Both the position numbers and the translations under genes were made by a program. Source: Bacillota bacterium (GTDB taxonomy: Bacteria > Bacillota > Clostridia > Lachnospirales > Lachnospiraceae). From it: a DNA stretch of 64,000 nt. The notes under the pieces were generated by a model. The model was not told where the DNA came from, did not search any database, and saw nothing but the letters and a program-made list of their open reading frames with translations. The stretch spans positions 12,745 to 76,744 of the forward strand of contig JAEYFP010000026.1 in NCBI GenBank assembly GCA_023402845.1, written 5' to 3'. Each line of letters opens with the position of its first letter. The stretch's first letter is position 1. Below, in pieces: positions 1-7,689 of the stretch.

Positions 1-572
1 GCCAGTGAAAGCGTGAGAATATACCAGCGCATCGTCCCGTCCCGAAACAGCTTCTGCAGTGAAAGCATGATCAGCGGGAAAAGAACCGCGATATCAAGCC
101 ACTGGTTTGTAATATACAAAACGAGAACAAAGCCGCAGAATCCATAGCCGACGCTGAGTACCGCTTCAAAAAAATAGGGTGCCCGGTAAGTTTTATGCAG
201 ATACCAATACATTGTGAACGTCATACACATCATTTTTAACAGATTAAAAATCGAAAGGCTTTCTAACAGTAAGTCTCTCGGAACAAATAAAAAAAATAAA
301 TTGAACAGGCTTAAATTACTGCAGCCGGATGTGCTCATCGCCATATTGACGCCAAGAGCCGTATACCAGTCAAAGAAAAAGGCCTTTTCTCCGTGCAGCA
401 TATCATAAACATGGTAATAAAAGGCAGCAATCTGCTGTGCCATATCATAATAATCGATGGTGTGTTCTCCAAAGGGAAATATCTGCTTCATTGCCAGATT
501 CACACTGCCAAGCAGAAGTGTGAAAAGAACCGGCAATCCATATTTTATCTTTTCTTTCAGGCTAGCTGACAT
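1..572 (-). CDS. YfhO-type membrane glycosyltransferase, N-terminal part (cut by window edge)
   Basis: I translated 190 codons, starting MSASLKEKIKYG and running off the window. The start is the ATG at 570-572, with a GGAG ribosome site nine bases upstream and an in-frame stop just before. A first membrane segment is followed by an extracytoplasmic loop carrying DYYDMAQQ and LGVNMAMS. That layout, an acidic residue in the first loop followed by a LGxN stretch, is typical of the YfhO family. These are GT-C enzymes that move sugars from undecaprenyl phosphate onto envelope polymers outside the cell. It is the last visible gene of a minus-strand operon, after two flippase-like subunits, which suits that role. 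The acceptor is unknown. Confidence 0.7.
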   Translation of the reverse strand, partial: MSASLKEKIKYGLPVLFTLLLGSVNLAMKQIFPFGEHTIDYYDMAQQIAAFYYHVYDMLHGEKAFFFDWYTALGVNMAMSTSGCSNLSLFNLFFLFVPRDLLLESLSIFNLLKMMCMTFTMYWYLHKTYRAPYFFEAVLSVGYGFCGFVLVLYITNQWLDIAVLFPLIMLSLQKLFRDGTMRWYILTLSL

Positions 573-616
573 CTGATTCTACTCCATTAAATAAACAATT
601 GATTGCTATTTCGCCT

Positions 617-961
617 TCAGGAATTAAAAAGCAGAATTCCCGCAATAATTACAAGCATGCCGGCAAGCTTTCGCTTCCCGATTTTTTCTTTTAAAATGAA
701 AAAGCCGAGCAGTGTTACAAAAATATAGCCGGTTGACTCCAGAACCGGGCCGAGCGACAGCGGCACATACTGATAGGCCAGCACCGTAATCAGAGTAGCC
801 CCGAAAAAAAGGAGGTAGGCTGCAATGACCTTCGGGTTTAAATATTCCGCCAGCCGCGTCTCGTACTTCCTGTTCGCACTCATCTTAAGCAGCAGCTGCG
901 AAACAGCGGATATCAAAACGGAAAGTAAAAAAACAATAATAGATAACTGTTCCCTACTCAT
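617..961 (-). CDS. Small EamA/SMR-type transporter subunit (ArnF-like)
   Basis: A 114-residue protein with four predicted membrane helices, the size and layout of small-multidrug-resistance proteins and of the ArnE/ArnF subunits that flip undecaprenyl-phosphate-aminoarabinose. The motif LGPVLESTGYIFVTLLGF, with a glutamate in the third helix, and the closing KLAGMLVIIAGILL match this fold. The start overlaps the end of the preceding homologous gene by eight bases (ATGAGTAG), so the two are probably co-translated as a heterodimer. With a deacetylase upstream and a YfhO-type transferase downstream, flipping of a lipid-linked monosaccharide is more likely than drug export. The cargo is an inference. 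Confidence 0.72.
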   Translation of the reverse strand: MSREQLSIIVFLLSVLISAVSQLLLKMSANRKYETRLAEYLNPKVIAAYLLFFGATLITVLAYQYVPLSLGPVLESTGYIFVTLLGFFILKEKIGKRKLAGMLVIIAGILLFNS

Positions 962-1319
962 TCTGATCTGTCACCACCAATCCGACGCCAAGGATTACAA
1001 TCACCGAGGCGATCAATTTTTTTATGGTGACTGCTTCCCCGAAAAACAGGTTTCCCCAGATAAGGCCCCATATAATCACAACTGCCTTATTCGCATAGGC
1101 GGTCGTGAGCGGCATTTGTTTTAATACCTGCTGCCATAAAATAGCATATATAAATAAAATCAGCAGCACAAGCCCGTATAAAATAAAAAAAGAAAGGCTT
1201 AAAAACTGCTCACCCGCCGCAAGCTTTGAAAAAATCGCGCTTGCAGAATACAGAAGCATGATCGCATGTAAGAGAAGCAGCGTTTTAAGACGCTCTTTTT
1301 TCAGTTTCTGCCTATCCAT
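954..1319 (-). CDS. Small EamA/SMR-type transporter subunit (ArnE-like)
   Basis: A 121-residue protein with four predicted helices after a charged, cytoplasmic N-terminus (MDRQKLKKERLK). The stretch TTAYANKAVVIIWGLIWGNLFFGE is the typical third and fourth helix region of EamA/SMR proteins. It starts inside the stop region of the deacetylase gene (ATGGATAG, eight-base overlap) and itself overlaps the next subunit by eight bases. Paired, unequal small subunits in tandem are characteristic of heteromeric flippases such as ArnE/ArnF. Family assignment is good; substrate assignment rests only on the operon. Confidence 0.72.
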   Translation of the reverse strand: MDRQKLKKERLKTLLLLHAIMLLYSASAIFSKLAAGEQFLSLSFFILYGLVLLILFIYAILWQQVLKQMPLTTAYANKAVVIIWGLIWGNLFFGEAVTIKKLIASVIVILGVGLVVTDQNE

Positions 1320-2112
1320 TCAACATCATCCGTTCCATTTCCATCGGAAGATCAGTGTCCACAAGTACGTCTTGTTCATCATACATTGGGTGCACCATAA
1401 GCTCCAATCGGTATTTTGAGAGAAAATTTTTTACTGCATTATGCTCCGCCGTATTTTTCACAGCTGCTGCCCGCTCTTTTTCCGGCGGAGGCAGTTCCAG
1501 CGAAAAATATGACGCAAAGTCTTTATAAGAGCCAAAATAGTCCGTCGTCTCACGGCATAACTTCCGAAGCGCACGATTATACAGGATTTTGTACAGCTTC
1601 ATCATCGGGTTGCCGCCGCGGAATAAATTTCTTCCGAGCCGGATAGAGGAAAATCCGTATTTTTTTGCAAGAGGCTTTAGTGCTCGCAGCACCGGGTAAT
1701 TTGTATGCACATGATGATGGGAATCCACATGCCACAGCGTGAACCCATAGGCACCATATTTTTCAAGCTGGGCATCCAGTTCTTTCTGTATCTGGCCGAT
1801 CGTCAGTTCATCCATATAAAGACGGTACTTTGTCGTCCGCTGAAAACCCGCGTGAAAATTTCCTTTCTCATCACAAAGCAGCGGATTGCTGCGAATATCC
1901 AAGGTCAGCGGCAGCCCTTCCGTCAAATTCAAATGAATGCCGACGCGACCGGCAAAGCCCTGCTCCTTTGCAATTGCAACCGCCTCATCGGCAGCCGGCA
2001 TATTCACCATAATTGTCGTCCGCTGGATCATGCCCTTTGCGAAGCACTCCGTGATCGCACGGTTGACCGATTCACTTTTTCCGAAATCATCTGCATTTAC
2101 TATAACTGTCAT
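1312..2112 (-). CDS. YdjC/ChbG-family carbohydrate deacetylase
   Basis: A 266-residue member of the YdjC (ChbG) family, metal-dependent enzymes that remove acetyl groups from N-acetylated sugars. The N-terminus TVIVNADDFG carries the ADDFG metal-binding signature. GIHLNLTEG and the histidine-rich HVDSHHHVH are the other family blocks. I prefer the ATG at 2112, which has AGGTGAGG just upstream; a GTG at 2121 would add three residues. It lies between a nucleotide-sugar dehydrogenase and a flippase pair, so it may deacetylate a lipid-linked or nucleotide-linked amino sugar before export, much as ArnD deformylates its substrate. Direct evidence for the substrate is lacking. Confidence 0.85.
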   Translation of the reverse strand: MTVIVNADDFGKSESVNRAITECFAKGMIQRTTIMVNMPAADEAVAIAKEQGFAGRVGIHLNLTEGLPLTLDIRSNPLLCDEKGNFHAGFQRTTKYRLYMDELTIGQIQKELDAQLEKYGAYGFTLWHVDSHHHVHTNYPVLRALKPLAKKYGFSSIRLGRNLFRGGNPMMKLYKILYNRALRKLCRETTDYFGSYKDFASYFSLELPPPEKERAAAVKNTAEHNAVKNFLSKYRLELMVHPMYDEQDVLVDTDLPMEMERMMLNG

Positions 2113-2144
2113 CGCCCTCACCTGCGTATTATTACAAATTACAT

Positions 2145-3464
2145 CTACAGTCTCCAGTACCGATAGCCTCTGTCTGCCACCTCAGCTTTATTAAGGATCG
2201 CCTTAATATCTATGATAACCCGTTCCTTTGCCGGACAATCTTTAAAGAAAGAATCCCACTTCGAAAGCGGCCAGCTTCTAAACTCCTCGTGAGCCACCGC
2301 GATTACAAGGCAGTCCGCTCCATATGCCTCTTCTCTGTCGGAAAGCGGATAGCCATAGGTGCGCTCGACCTCTTTCGGGTCCGCCGCAGGGTCAATCAGC
2401 ACCGGACACATTTCGAATTGTTCCAGATATTTTATGATTTCCATCACCTTGGAATTGCGCACATCCGGACAGTTTTCTTTAAACGTCGCACCGAAAAATA
2501 CAATTTTCGCCTGCTTCACCTGCTTATTGGCAAGTACAAGCTGTTTAATAATATGATCCCCGACAAATGCCGGCATATCATCGTTGATCTGTCTGCCCGC
2601 AGAAATGAGCCGGGAATGATAACCAAGCTTTTCTGTTTCGTATATAAAGTAATAAGGGTCCACGCCGATGCAGTGCCCGCCTACCAGCCCCGGCCTGAAG
2701 CCCAGCGCATTCCACTTTGTATTCATTGCATCGATCACCTCGGAAGTGTCGATATCCATTTTGTCAAATGCCATAGCTAATTCATTAATAAAAGCAATGT
2801 TGATATCCCGTTGAGAATTTTCCACGACCTTTGCCGCCTCAGCCACCTTGATGCTGCCCGCACGGTGTACGCCGGCCTCGATCACAAGCTCGTAAACCTG
2901 TGCAATTTCCTCGAGTGCTTCCGCATCCATACCCGAAACAATTTTTCTGATATTTTCCAAGCGATGCACCTGATCACCGGGGTTAATCCGCTCCGGCGAA
3001 TAGCCGACCTTAAAGTCTCTGCCGCAGATCAGGCCTGACTCCTGCTCGAGTATCGGCACACATACATCTTCGGTCACGCCGGGATAGACAGTGGATTCAT
3101 AAACAACAATCGAACCCTTCGTCAGATTTTTGCCGAGCAGCCTGCTGGCGGACTCGACCGGATACAGATCCGGCGTCTTATCCAGATTGATCGGTGTCGG
3201 GACCGCGACAATATGAAATTTCGCCTCCTGAAGCCGCTTTTCGTCGCATGTAAACTCGACCGTAGTCTTTTTGATCGCCTCGTCGCCGACTTCTTTTGTC
3301 GGATCGATGCCTGAACGGTAGGCCTTTATTTTTTCTTCGTTTAAATCAAAGCCGATGACCTCGGCCTTTTTTGCAAATGCAACCGCGATCGGCATCCCTA
3401 CATAACCGAGTCCCACCAATGCTATTTTTGCCTGCCTGTCCGCAATCTGCCTGAATAAGCCCAT
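2145..3464 (-). CDS. UDP-N-acetyl-hexosamine 6-dehydrogenase (WecC/TviB/WbpA family)
   Basis: A 439-residue nucleotide-sugar dehydrogenase that oxidises C6 of a UDP-HexNAc to a uronic acid in two NAD-dependent steps. Visible blocks are the Rossmann motif GLGYVGMPIA near residue 19, the linker helix around ENSQRDINIAFINE, and the catalytic cysteine in GGHCIGVDPYY near residue 265. The sequence is closer to the WbpA/TviB branch acting on UDP-HexNAc than to UDP-glucose dehydrogenases; this is from memory, not a search. It is the first gene of its operon, with AAAGGAG before the ATG. Which epimer it uses (Glc, Gal or Man) cannot be told. Confidence 0.88.
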   Translation of the reverse strand: MGLFRQIADRQAKIALVGLGYVGMPIAVAFAKKAEVIGFDLNEEKIKAYRSGIDPTKEVGDEAIKKTTVEFTCDEKRLQEAKFHIVAVPTPINLDKTPDLYPVESASRLLGKNLTKGSIVVYESTVYPGVTEDVCVPILEQESGLICGRDFKVGYSPERINPGDQVHRLENIRKIVSGMDAEALEEIAQVYELVIEAGVHRAGSIKVAEAAKVVENSQRDINIAFINELAMAFDKMDIDTSEVIDAMNTKWNALGFRPGLVGGHCIGVDPYYFIYETEKLGYHSRLISAGRQINDDMPAFVGDHIIKQLVLANKQVKQAKIVFFGATFKENCPDVRNSKVMEIIKYLEQFEMCPVLIDPAADPKEVERTYGYPLSDREEAYGADCLVIAVAHEEFRSWPLSKWDSFFKDCPAKERVIIDIKAILNKAEVADRGYRYWRL

Positions 3465-3494
3465 CTTTTTTCTCCTTTATCGGTCATCCTTAGA

Positions 3495-3523
3495 TTGAAA
3501 ACCCCGATACAATCCTATATAAT
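3495..3523 (+). promoter_or_regulatory. Sigma-A type promoter for the 3619 gene
   Basis: TTGAAA (3495-3500), a 17-base spacer, then TATAAT (3518-3523). Five of six and six of six consensus matches with ideal spacing make this one of the best promoters in the window. It would give a leader of about 90 bases before the ATG at 3619. Confidence 0.75.
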
Positions 3524-3550
3524 ACATATGAACAATCTTTTTATAATAAA

Positions 3551-3590
3551 TGGTATCCGATACCAATATCATAAGTATCATATCATACTT
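3551..3590. promoter_or_regulatory. Two adjacent palindromes in the divergent intergenic region
   Basis: A perfect 7-1-7 palindrome, TGGTATC-C-GATACCA (3551-3565), is followed at 3573-3590 by AAGTAT, a six-base gap, and ATACTT. Both lie in the leader of the plus-strand gene and upstream of the minus-strand dehydrogenase operon. They could be regulator sites or leader hairpins. No regulator gene is adjacent. Confidence 0.4.
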
Positions 3591-3618
3591 TATCAAAATA
3601 TCCAATAAAGGAGTATTT

Positions 3619-5460
3619 ATGACCGTCAAAAAATTTATAGCCGCTTATTATCCCTATCTGCTATTAGGACTCGGCTTTCTGTTGCTGCTTTGCAAATGCT
3701 TTTTCAGTTTCTGCTGGTCGGATGAAACCTTTTATTTTTCTACGGCGTACCGTTTTTATCAGGGAGACAGTATTTTTCTGCATGAATGGTTTCCGACGCA
3801 GCTCTCCGGGGTGATTCTGCTGCCGCTCTTTTCCCTTTATATGACGATTGCCGGTTCGACGAGCGGAATTCTGCTCTTCTTCCGCATCTGCTTTGTCGTC
3901 TTTGCGCTGATCAGCAGTCTGGTCACCTACCGGATTCTCAAAACATCCGTAAGGGAGGTCATCGCTTTATTCTGCGCGCTTTCCGTCCTGTTTTATACAC
4001 ATTTAAACATTGCAACGCTTTCCTATTATACGATATCCGTCCTTTGCTTTCTGCTTTCGATGCTGCTGATTTATCATTTTTATCAGACCGGCTATAAACG
4101 GTTTCTTGTCATTTCCGGCAGCCTGTTCGCTCTTTGTGTGCTCGCACTTCCGACAATGGCTGTCGCCTACGTGCTCGTTATTTTTGCTGTTTTGCTTCTG
4201 CTGCTCGTCTGCCGGATCACAAAACTGCCCGAGTCGTGGAAGGAAGCTGTAAAAAAAGCGGATTTGATCACAGTCTGCCTGTATACGCTGTACGGTATCT
4301 GTATCCCCGCCGTCCTGTTTTTTGCATTTTTACTGACGAATGTTTCCATTATGGATTTTATCCGTGCAATCCCTTATGTTCTCTCCGACGAGGAGCATGG
4401 GACAAGCCTGATCTATCCGCTGAAAAAATTCTTTATCGGAATTAATGAAGTCTACGGCTATAGCGCCTATGCGGGTTATCTGCTGATTATATTCACATTC
4501 TTTCTTCACTGTTTTTCTGCTTTGAAAAAACAACGAACAACTCTTAAGGCTCCCATTATGACAGTCTTAAAACAGCTGTCCGCCGCTGCCGCCCTGCTTC
4601 TGTTTGCAGTCTATTTCTCACGCAGCCTGGGACATACCGGTTATATCCAGACCGCCCTTTGCATGACGGCTTTGCCGCTCTTTTTCCTTACAAAAAAGAA
4701 AAACTGGAAACTGTTCTTCCTGCTGTTTGCGGGAGGCATGATATTCTCCGTCGTATTCAGCTATTCTTCGAACGGCTATCTCTATATTTTATCGATGGGA
4801 CATTTCATCGCCTCAATCGCTTCGATTCTGTTTATTCAGGATTACATTGATTACATTGCAGAATCGTCTGTCAACGGCAAATCCCAATGGGGATCCCTTT
4901 CCAAAATCGGGAGCATTCTCTTTATGGCAGTCCTATGCATCGCTCTTATCCAGACAATCGTGCTGCGTATCGTCAATGTTTACCGTGATGCGCCGCTGAA
5001 CGAACTGACAGCCCAAATTACCGCGGGGCCTGCTGCCGGTCTTTATACGACACCTGAACATCTTACGATGTATGAAAACGTCTATGATACGATCAGAACC
5101 TATTGCCAATCGGATTCGATCGGAAAAGAAAATGGCAACATCTTCATTACAAAGCTGCTGCCCTATGGTTATTTGTGCACGGATTTGCGCTGCGGGGCCC
5201 CGACCACCTGGCGGACGGCGTTTAACAGCGCGCGACTTGAGCCTTACTATGAAATAAACCCTGACCGCTATCCCGATCTCGTACTCGTACTGGATGAGGA
5301 ATACGGCTCCTATGAAACCTGCGGGGATGTCGTTGCCGACCCAAATCCAAATGCCAATGAAATCGGCGGCTTCCTGCTCAATTACGTTACGGAAAATCAC
5401 TATGAGAAAATCTCTGTCCCCTGCGGAACATTATACAGAAGTCCGCTGCTTTCTGATTAA
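3619..5460 (+). CDS. GT-C-like polytopic membrane protein with extracytoplasmic C-terminal domain
   Basis: A 613-residue membrane protein. I chose the ATG at 3619 because AAAGGAG lies seven bases upstream; an in-frame ATG at 3550 has no ribosome site. About ten to twelve helices fill the first 460 residues. The first outer loop, WSDETFYFSTAYRFYQGD, carries adjacent acidic residues as in GT-C (PMT/ArnT-like) transferases, which use polyprenyl-phosphate sugars. The last 150 residues are soluble and probably outside the cell (LYTTPEHLTMYENVYD, DLVLVLDEEYGSYETC). It is the only plus-strand gene in the first 55 kb and sits between two minus-strand operons with its own promoter. The specific function is unknown. 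Confidence 0.72.
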   Translation: MTVKKFIAAYYPYLLLGLGFLLLLCKCFFSFCWSDETFYFSTAYRFYQGDSIFLHEWFPTQLSGVILLPLFSLYMTIAGSTSGILLFFRICFVVFALISSLVTYRILKTSVREVIALFCALSVLFYTHLNIATLSYYTISVLCFLLSMLLIYHFYQTGYKRFLVISGSLFALCVLALPTMAVAYVLVIFAVLLLLLVCRITKLPESWKEAVKKADLITVCLYTLYGICIPAVLFFAFLLTNVSIMDFIRAIPYVLSDEEHGTSLIYPLKKFFIGINEVYGYSAYAGYLLIIFTFFLHCFSALKKQRTTLKAPIMTVLKQLSAAAALLLFAVYFSRSLGHTGYIQTALCMTALPLFFLTKKKNWKLFFLLFAGGMIFSVVFSYSSNGYLYILSMGHFIASIASILFIQDYIDYIAESSVNGKSQWGSLSKIGSILFMAVLCIALIQTIVLRIVNVYRDAPLNELTAQITAGPAAGLYTTPEHLTMYENVYDTIRTYCQSDSIGKENGNIFITKLLPYGYLCTDLRCGAPTTWRTAFNSARLEPYYEINPDRYPDLVLVLDEEYGSYETCGDVVADPNPNANEIGGFLLNYVTENHYEKISVPCGTLYRSPLLSD

Positions 5461-5473
5461 CTTTACAATACCA

Positions 5474-6997
5474 TCATTTGATTTCTTTTCTGCACCATCC
5501 GGCTGCCCGCAGCGTCAGGGCAAATACGACAAGCGGAACAATCTGAAGAAGCACACGGTTTCCAGAATCGCCGACGCCTTCTCTTAAAATACCGTCCCTT
5601 GCCCAGCAAACAGCGAGTGTAATCAGCAGGTATCCGGTCCAAAGCAAATCATGATACCGGAAGGGAATTCCCTTTTTGGGCAGCAGAAACAACATTGCAA
5701 TCACAAAGGCGGGGAACAGACCCCAACCGCTCTGATGAAATAAATTTGCACCGAATGCTTTTAAATTGCCAAAATAAATAGTAAAATCCAATACGCACAA
5801 ACCTGCATTGACAAGCAAAAGCCCTGCTATTATGACGGCTTCTATGTGCTTTTGAAGCTTTTTAAAATACCGGCCGCGAATTAAGGTCAGATACAGCAGC
5901 ACCGCCGCCATTCCGAGGAGCTGTACTGCCGCCTTCTTTTCAGTAAGAAACGTATAGGGCGCGTTGATATCCATCGTCAGGAAAATCCGAATGTCATATA
6001 AAAGCTGCAGACAGGCGGTCGGCACCAAAAAGCACAGCACCAGCTCTCTATTCCTGTACTTCAGTGTCGAAATACAAAGCACGGCAAAGAGCACGAAGAT
6101 GCCGCCCTCCATGCGCAGTGTTGAAAGCATTGCCATCAAAATCCCCTGCACAAGCAGAAGCCCCTCCTCGCAGCCTTCCTCCTTTGGCTGAAAACGGAAT
6201 GCCAAATAACTGCAAAGAAACAAATATTCCATGAAATAGACATTGGCCATCGCCCATTTGGACACGATGAGAAACGGCATGGCAGAGAGCAGCACAAGCA
6301 GCGAAAGCAGCGCGGCCGCAAAAGCCTTCTTCTGCCCGGCGGCTTTTGTCTGCTCATAAACAGCATAGGTGAAGCAGCACAGAAAATTCAAGTTAAAAAA
6401 CTGCTGAATGCCAAACATTTCGTTAAAACCAAACAAATATGGGAAGGTACCGATCAGAGCGGCCCCCTGCCCGACGTCTGTCAAAAATACATTGAATTCC
6501 CTCCGGTACATGCCATAGCTTACAAGCGCGCGCGAATATAGGGAATAGTAATACATCGAATCATTCGAAAGACTCACCGACAGAATACCTGAAACGGCAA
6601 GCACAGCGGCAAACAGCAAAACGCCTGCCAGAAACCATGGCACACAGCGTCTTTTGGGCTGTCCGCTTGTTTCTTCCTTCCAGGCGGCAAATTCAGTCCG
6701 CAGGCTCTGAAACGGCTTTTTAAAGATGCATAAAAGCACGGCTGCGAATAACAGCAAAAGCAGCACGGTCCATGCACGAAACGGCAGTCCGGTAACCAAC
6801 AGCAGAAAACCTGCGAGCACATAGACAGCAATACCGACCGGATAAGCTAAAAGCGGCGTCCAAAAATCTCTGACGCCTCTTCTCATGCAGACAACAAGAA
6901 ACAGGCCCGCCAAATAAACGGCAAGAATCACAAAAAACTGATTGAGAAAAAAACGCCCGGTAAATTGCGCCAAATAAGCGGCCATCCATTCTTTCAT
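5474..6997 (-). CDS. Large polytopic membrane protein, last gene of the polysaccharide operon
   Basis: A 507-residue protein with roughly twelve predicted helices. A long outer loop near residue 145 (SLSNDSMYYYSLYSRALVSYG, then FLTDVGQGAALIGTFPYLFGF) carries a DS pair where GT-C enzymes place their catalytic acid. I do not recognise a named family. It starts within the stop codon of the preceding gene (four-base overlap) and ends 13 bases from the convergent plus-strand gene, so it closes the 47 kb operon. A role as GT-C transferase or export factor paired with the upstream 231-residue protein is an inference. Confidence 0.6.
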   Translation of the reverse strand: MKEWMAAYLAQFTGRFFLNQFFVILAVYLAGLFLVVCMRRGVRDFWTPLLAYPVGIAVYVLAGFLLLVTGLPFRAWTVLLLLLFAAVLLCIFKKPFQSLRTEFAAWKEETSGQPKRRCVPWFLAGVLLFAAVLAVSGILSVSLSNDSMYYYSLYSRALVSYGMYRREFNVFLTDVGQGAALIGTFPYLFGFNEMFGIQQFFNLNFLCCFTYAVYEQTKAAGQKKAFAAALLSLLVLLSAMPFLIVSKWAMANVYFMEYLFLCSYLAFRFQPKEEGCEEGLLLVQGILMAMLSTLRMEGGIFVLFAVLCISTLKYRNRELVLCFLVPTACLQLLYDIRIFLTMDINAPYTFLTEKKAAVQLLGMAAVLLYLTLIRGRYFKKLQKHIEAVIIAGLLLVNAGLCVLDFTIYFGNLKAFGANLFHQSGWGLFPAFVIAMLFLLPKKGIPFRYHDLLWTGYLLITLAVCWARDGILREGVGDSGNRVLLQIVPLVVFALTLRAAGWCRKEIK

Positions 6998-7689
6998 AAA
7001 TCTGCTGCCACCTCGCTCTCATAATAGGCTTCTGTCATGATGTAGAGATTCTCCGCTTCCTTTTCGGCATTTCCATCCCACAGCACAATAAGCGTATCTG
7101 CCTCTTCCATTCCTTCTGTATTCAGATAGACATGCATCTCCGGAAGATAATCGGAATAATACCAGTAGTACGTAAAATAATTACCAAGTTCTTCCCAAAA
7201 GTCATTCAACAAAAAGGAATAGCGAAACATATCATTCGCATAGCCCAAATCTCCAAACGCCTCCATCTGCGCTTCACTCACCTTGGCATCGTTCAAGCCG
7301 GGATCCGGGATCACCGTGGCCTCCATCAGTTCCATGTAGTTAATCGCATTCTCATTATGATAATAAGCATAAACAAAATTTTTACCCTCTGCCACGGCCT
7401 GATCAAGCGTGACCCTGTCATCCTTTGTATAGACTGTCTTGCCTTTCAATAAAAGAGGCAAAAAGCTGTCCGGATATTCTCCCTTTTCCAGAAATTCCGT
7501 CTGATAAAACGTCTGGTTCGTCGGAAAATAAAACGGCACAATTGAGGGAAGCACACGCATATTATAGACGAAGCTCAACAGAATCATCGCGATAACGAAG
7601 CCTGCGAGCACAAATCCCCTAGATTCTTTTTTTAAGCGCAGCAGCACGGCTGCGGCAATTGTTAAAACGGCAACAATCATATATTTCAT
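6994..7689 (-). CDS. Membrane-anchored extracytoplasmic protein of unknown function
   Basis: A 231-residue protein with two N-terminal membrane helices (residues 1-18 and about 26-47) followed by a soluble region of about 180 residues, probably outside the membrane. It contains LKGKTVYTKDDRVTLDQAVAEG and an aromatic stretch NYFTYYWYYSDYLPEMHVYL. It overlaps both neighbours by four bases (flippase before, polytopic protein after), so its product is likely needed in step with them. The split into a GT-C-like polytopic partner and this soluble partner resembles the single-chain layout of the 3619 gene. No family recognised. Confidence 0.55.
   Translation of the reverse strand: MKYMIVAVLTIAAAVLLRLKKESRGFVLAGFVIAMILLSFVYNMRVLPSIVPFYFPTNQTFYQTEFLEKGEYPDSFLPLLLKGKTVYTKDDRVTLDQAVAEGKNFVYAYYHNENAINYMELMEATVIPDPGLNDAKVSEAQMEAFGDLGYANDMFRYSFLLNDFWEELGNYFTYYWYYSDYLPEMHVYLNTEGMEEADTLIVLWDGNAEKEAENLYIMTEAYYESEVAADL

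Noticed and set aside
1705..2166. A 153-codon plus-strand frame
   Set aside because: Antisense to the YdjC-type deacetylase, no recognisable protein features.
3550..3618. Upstream ATG extending the plus-strand GT-C gene by 23 codons
   Set aside because: It has no ribosome site and covers the palindromes; AAAGGAG before the ATG at 3619 is clearly better.
5456..5480. Expected bidirectional terminator between convergent genes
   Set aside because: The gap of 13 bases and its flanks show no convincing stem and T-run.
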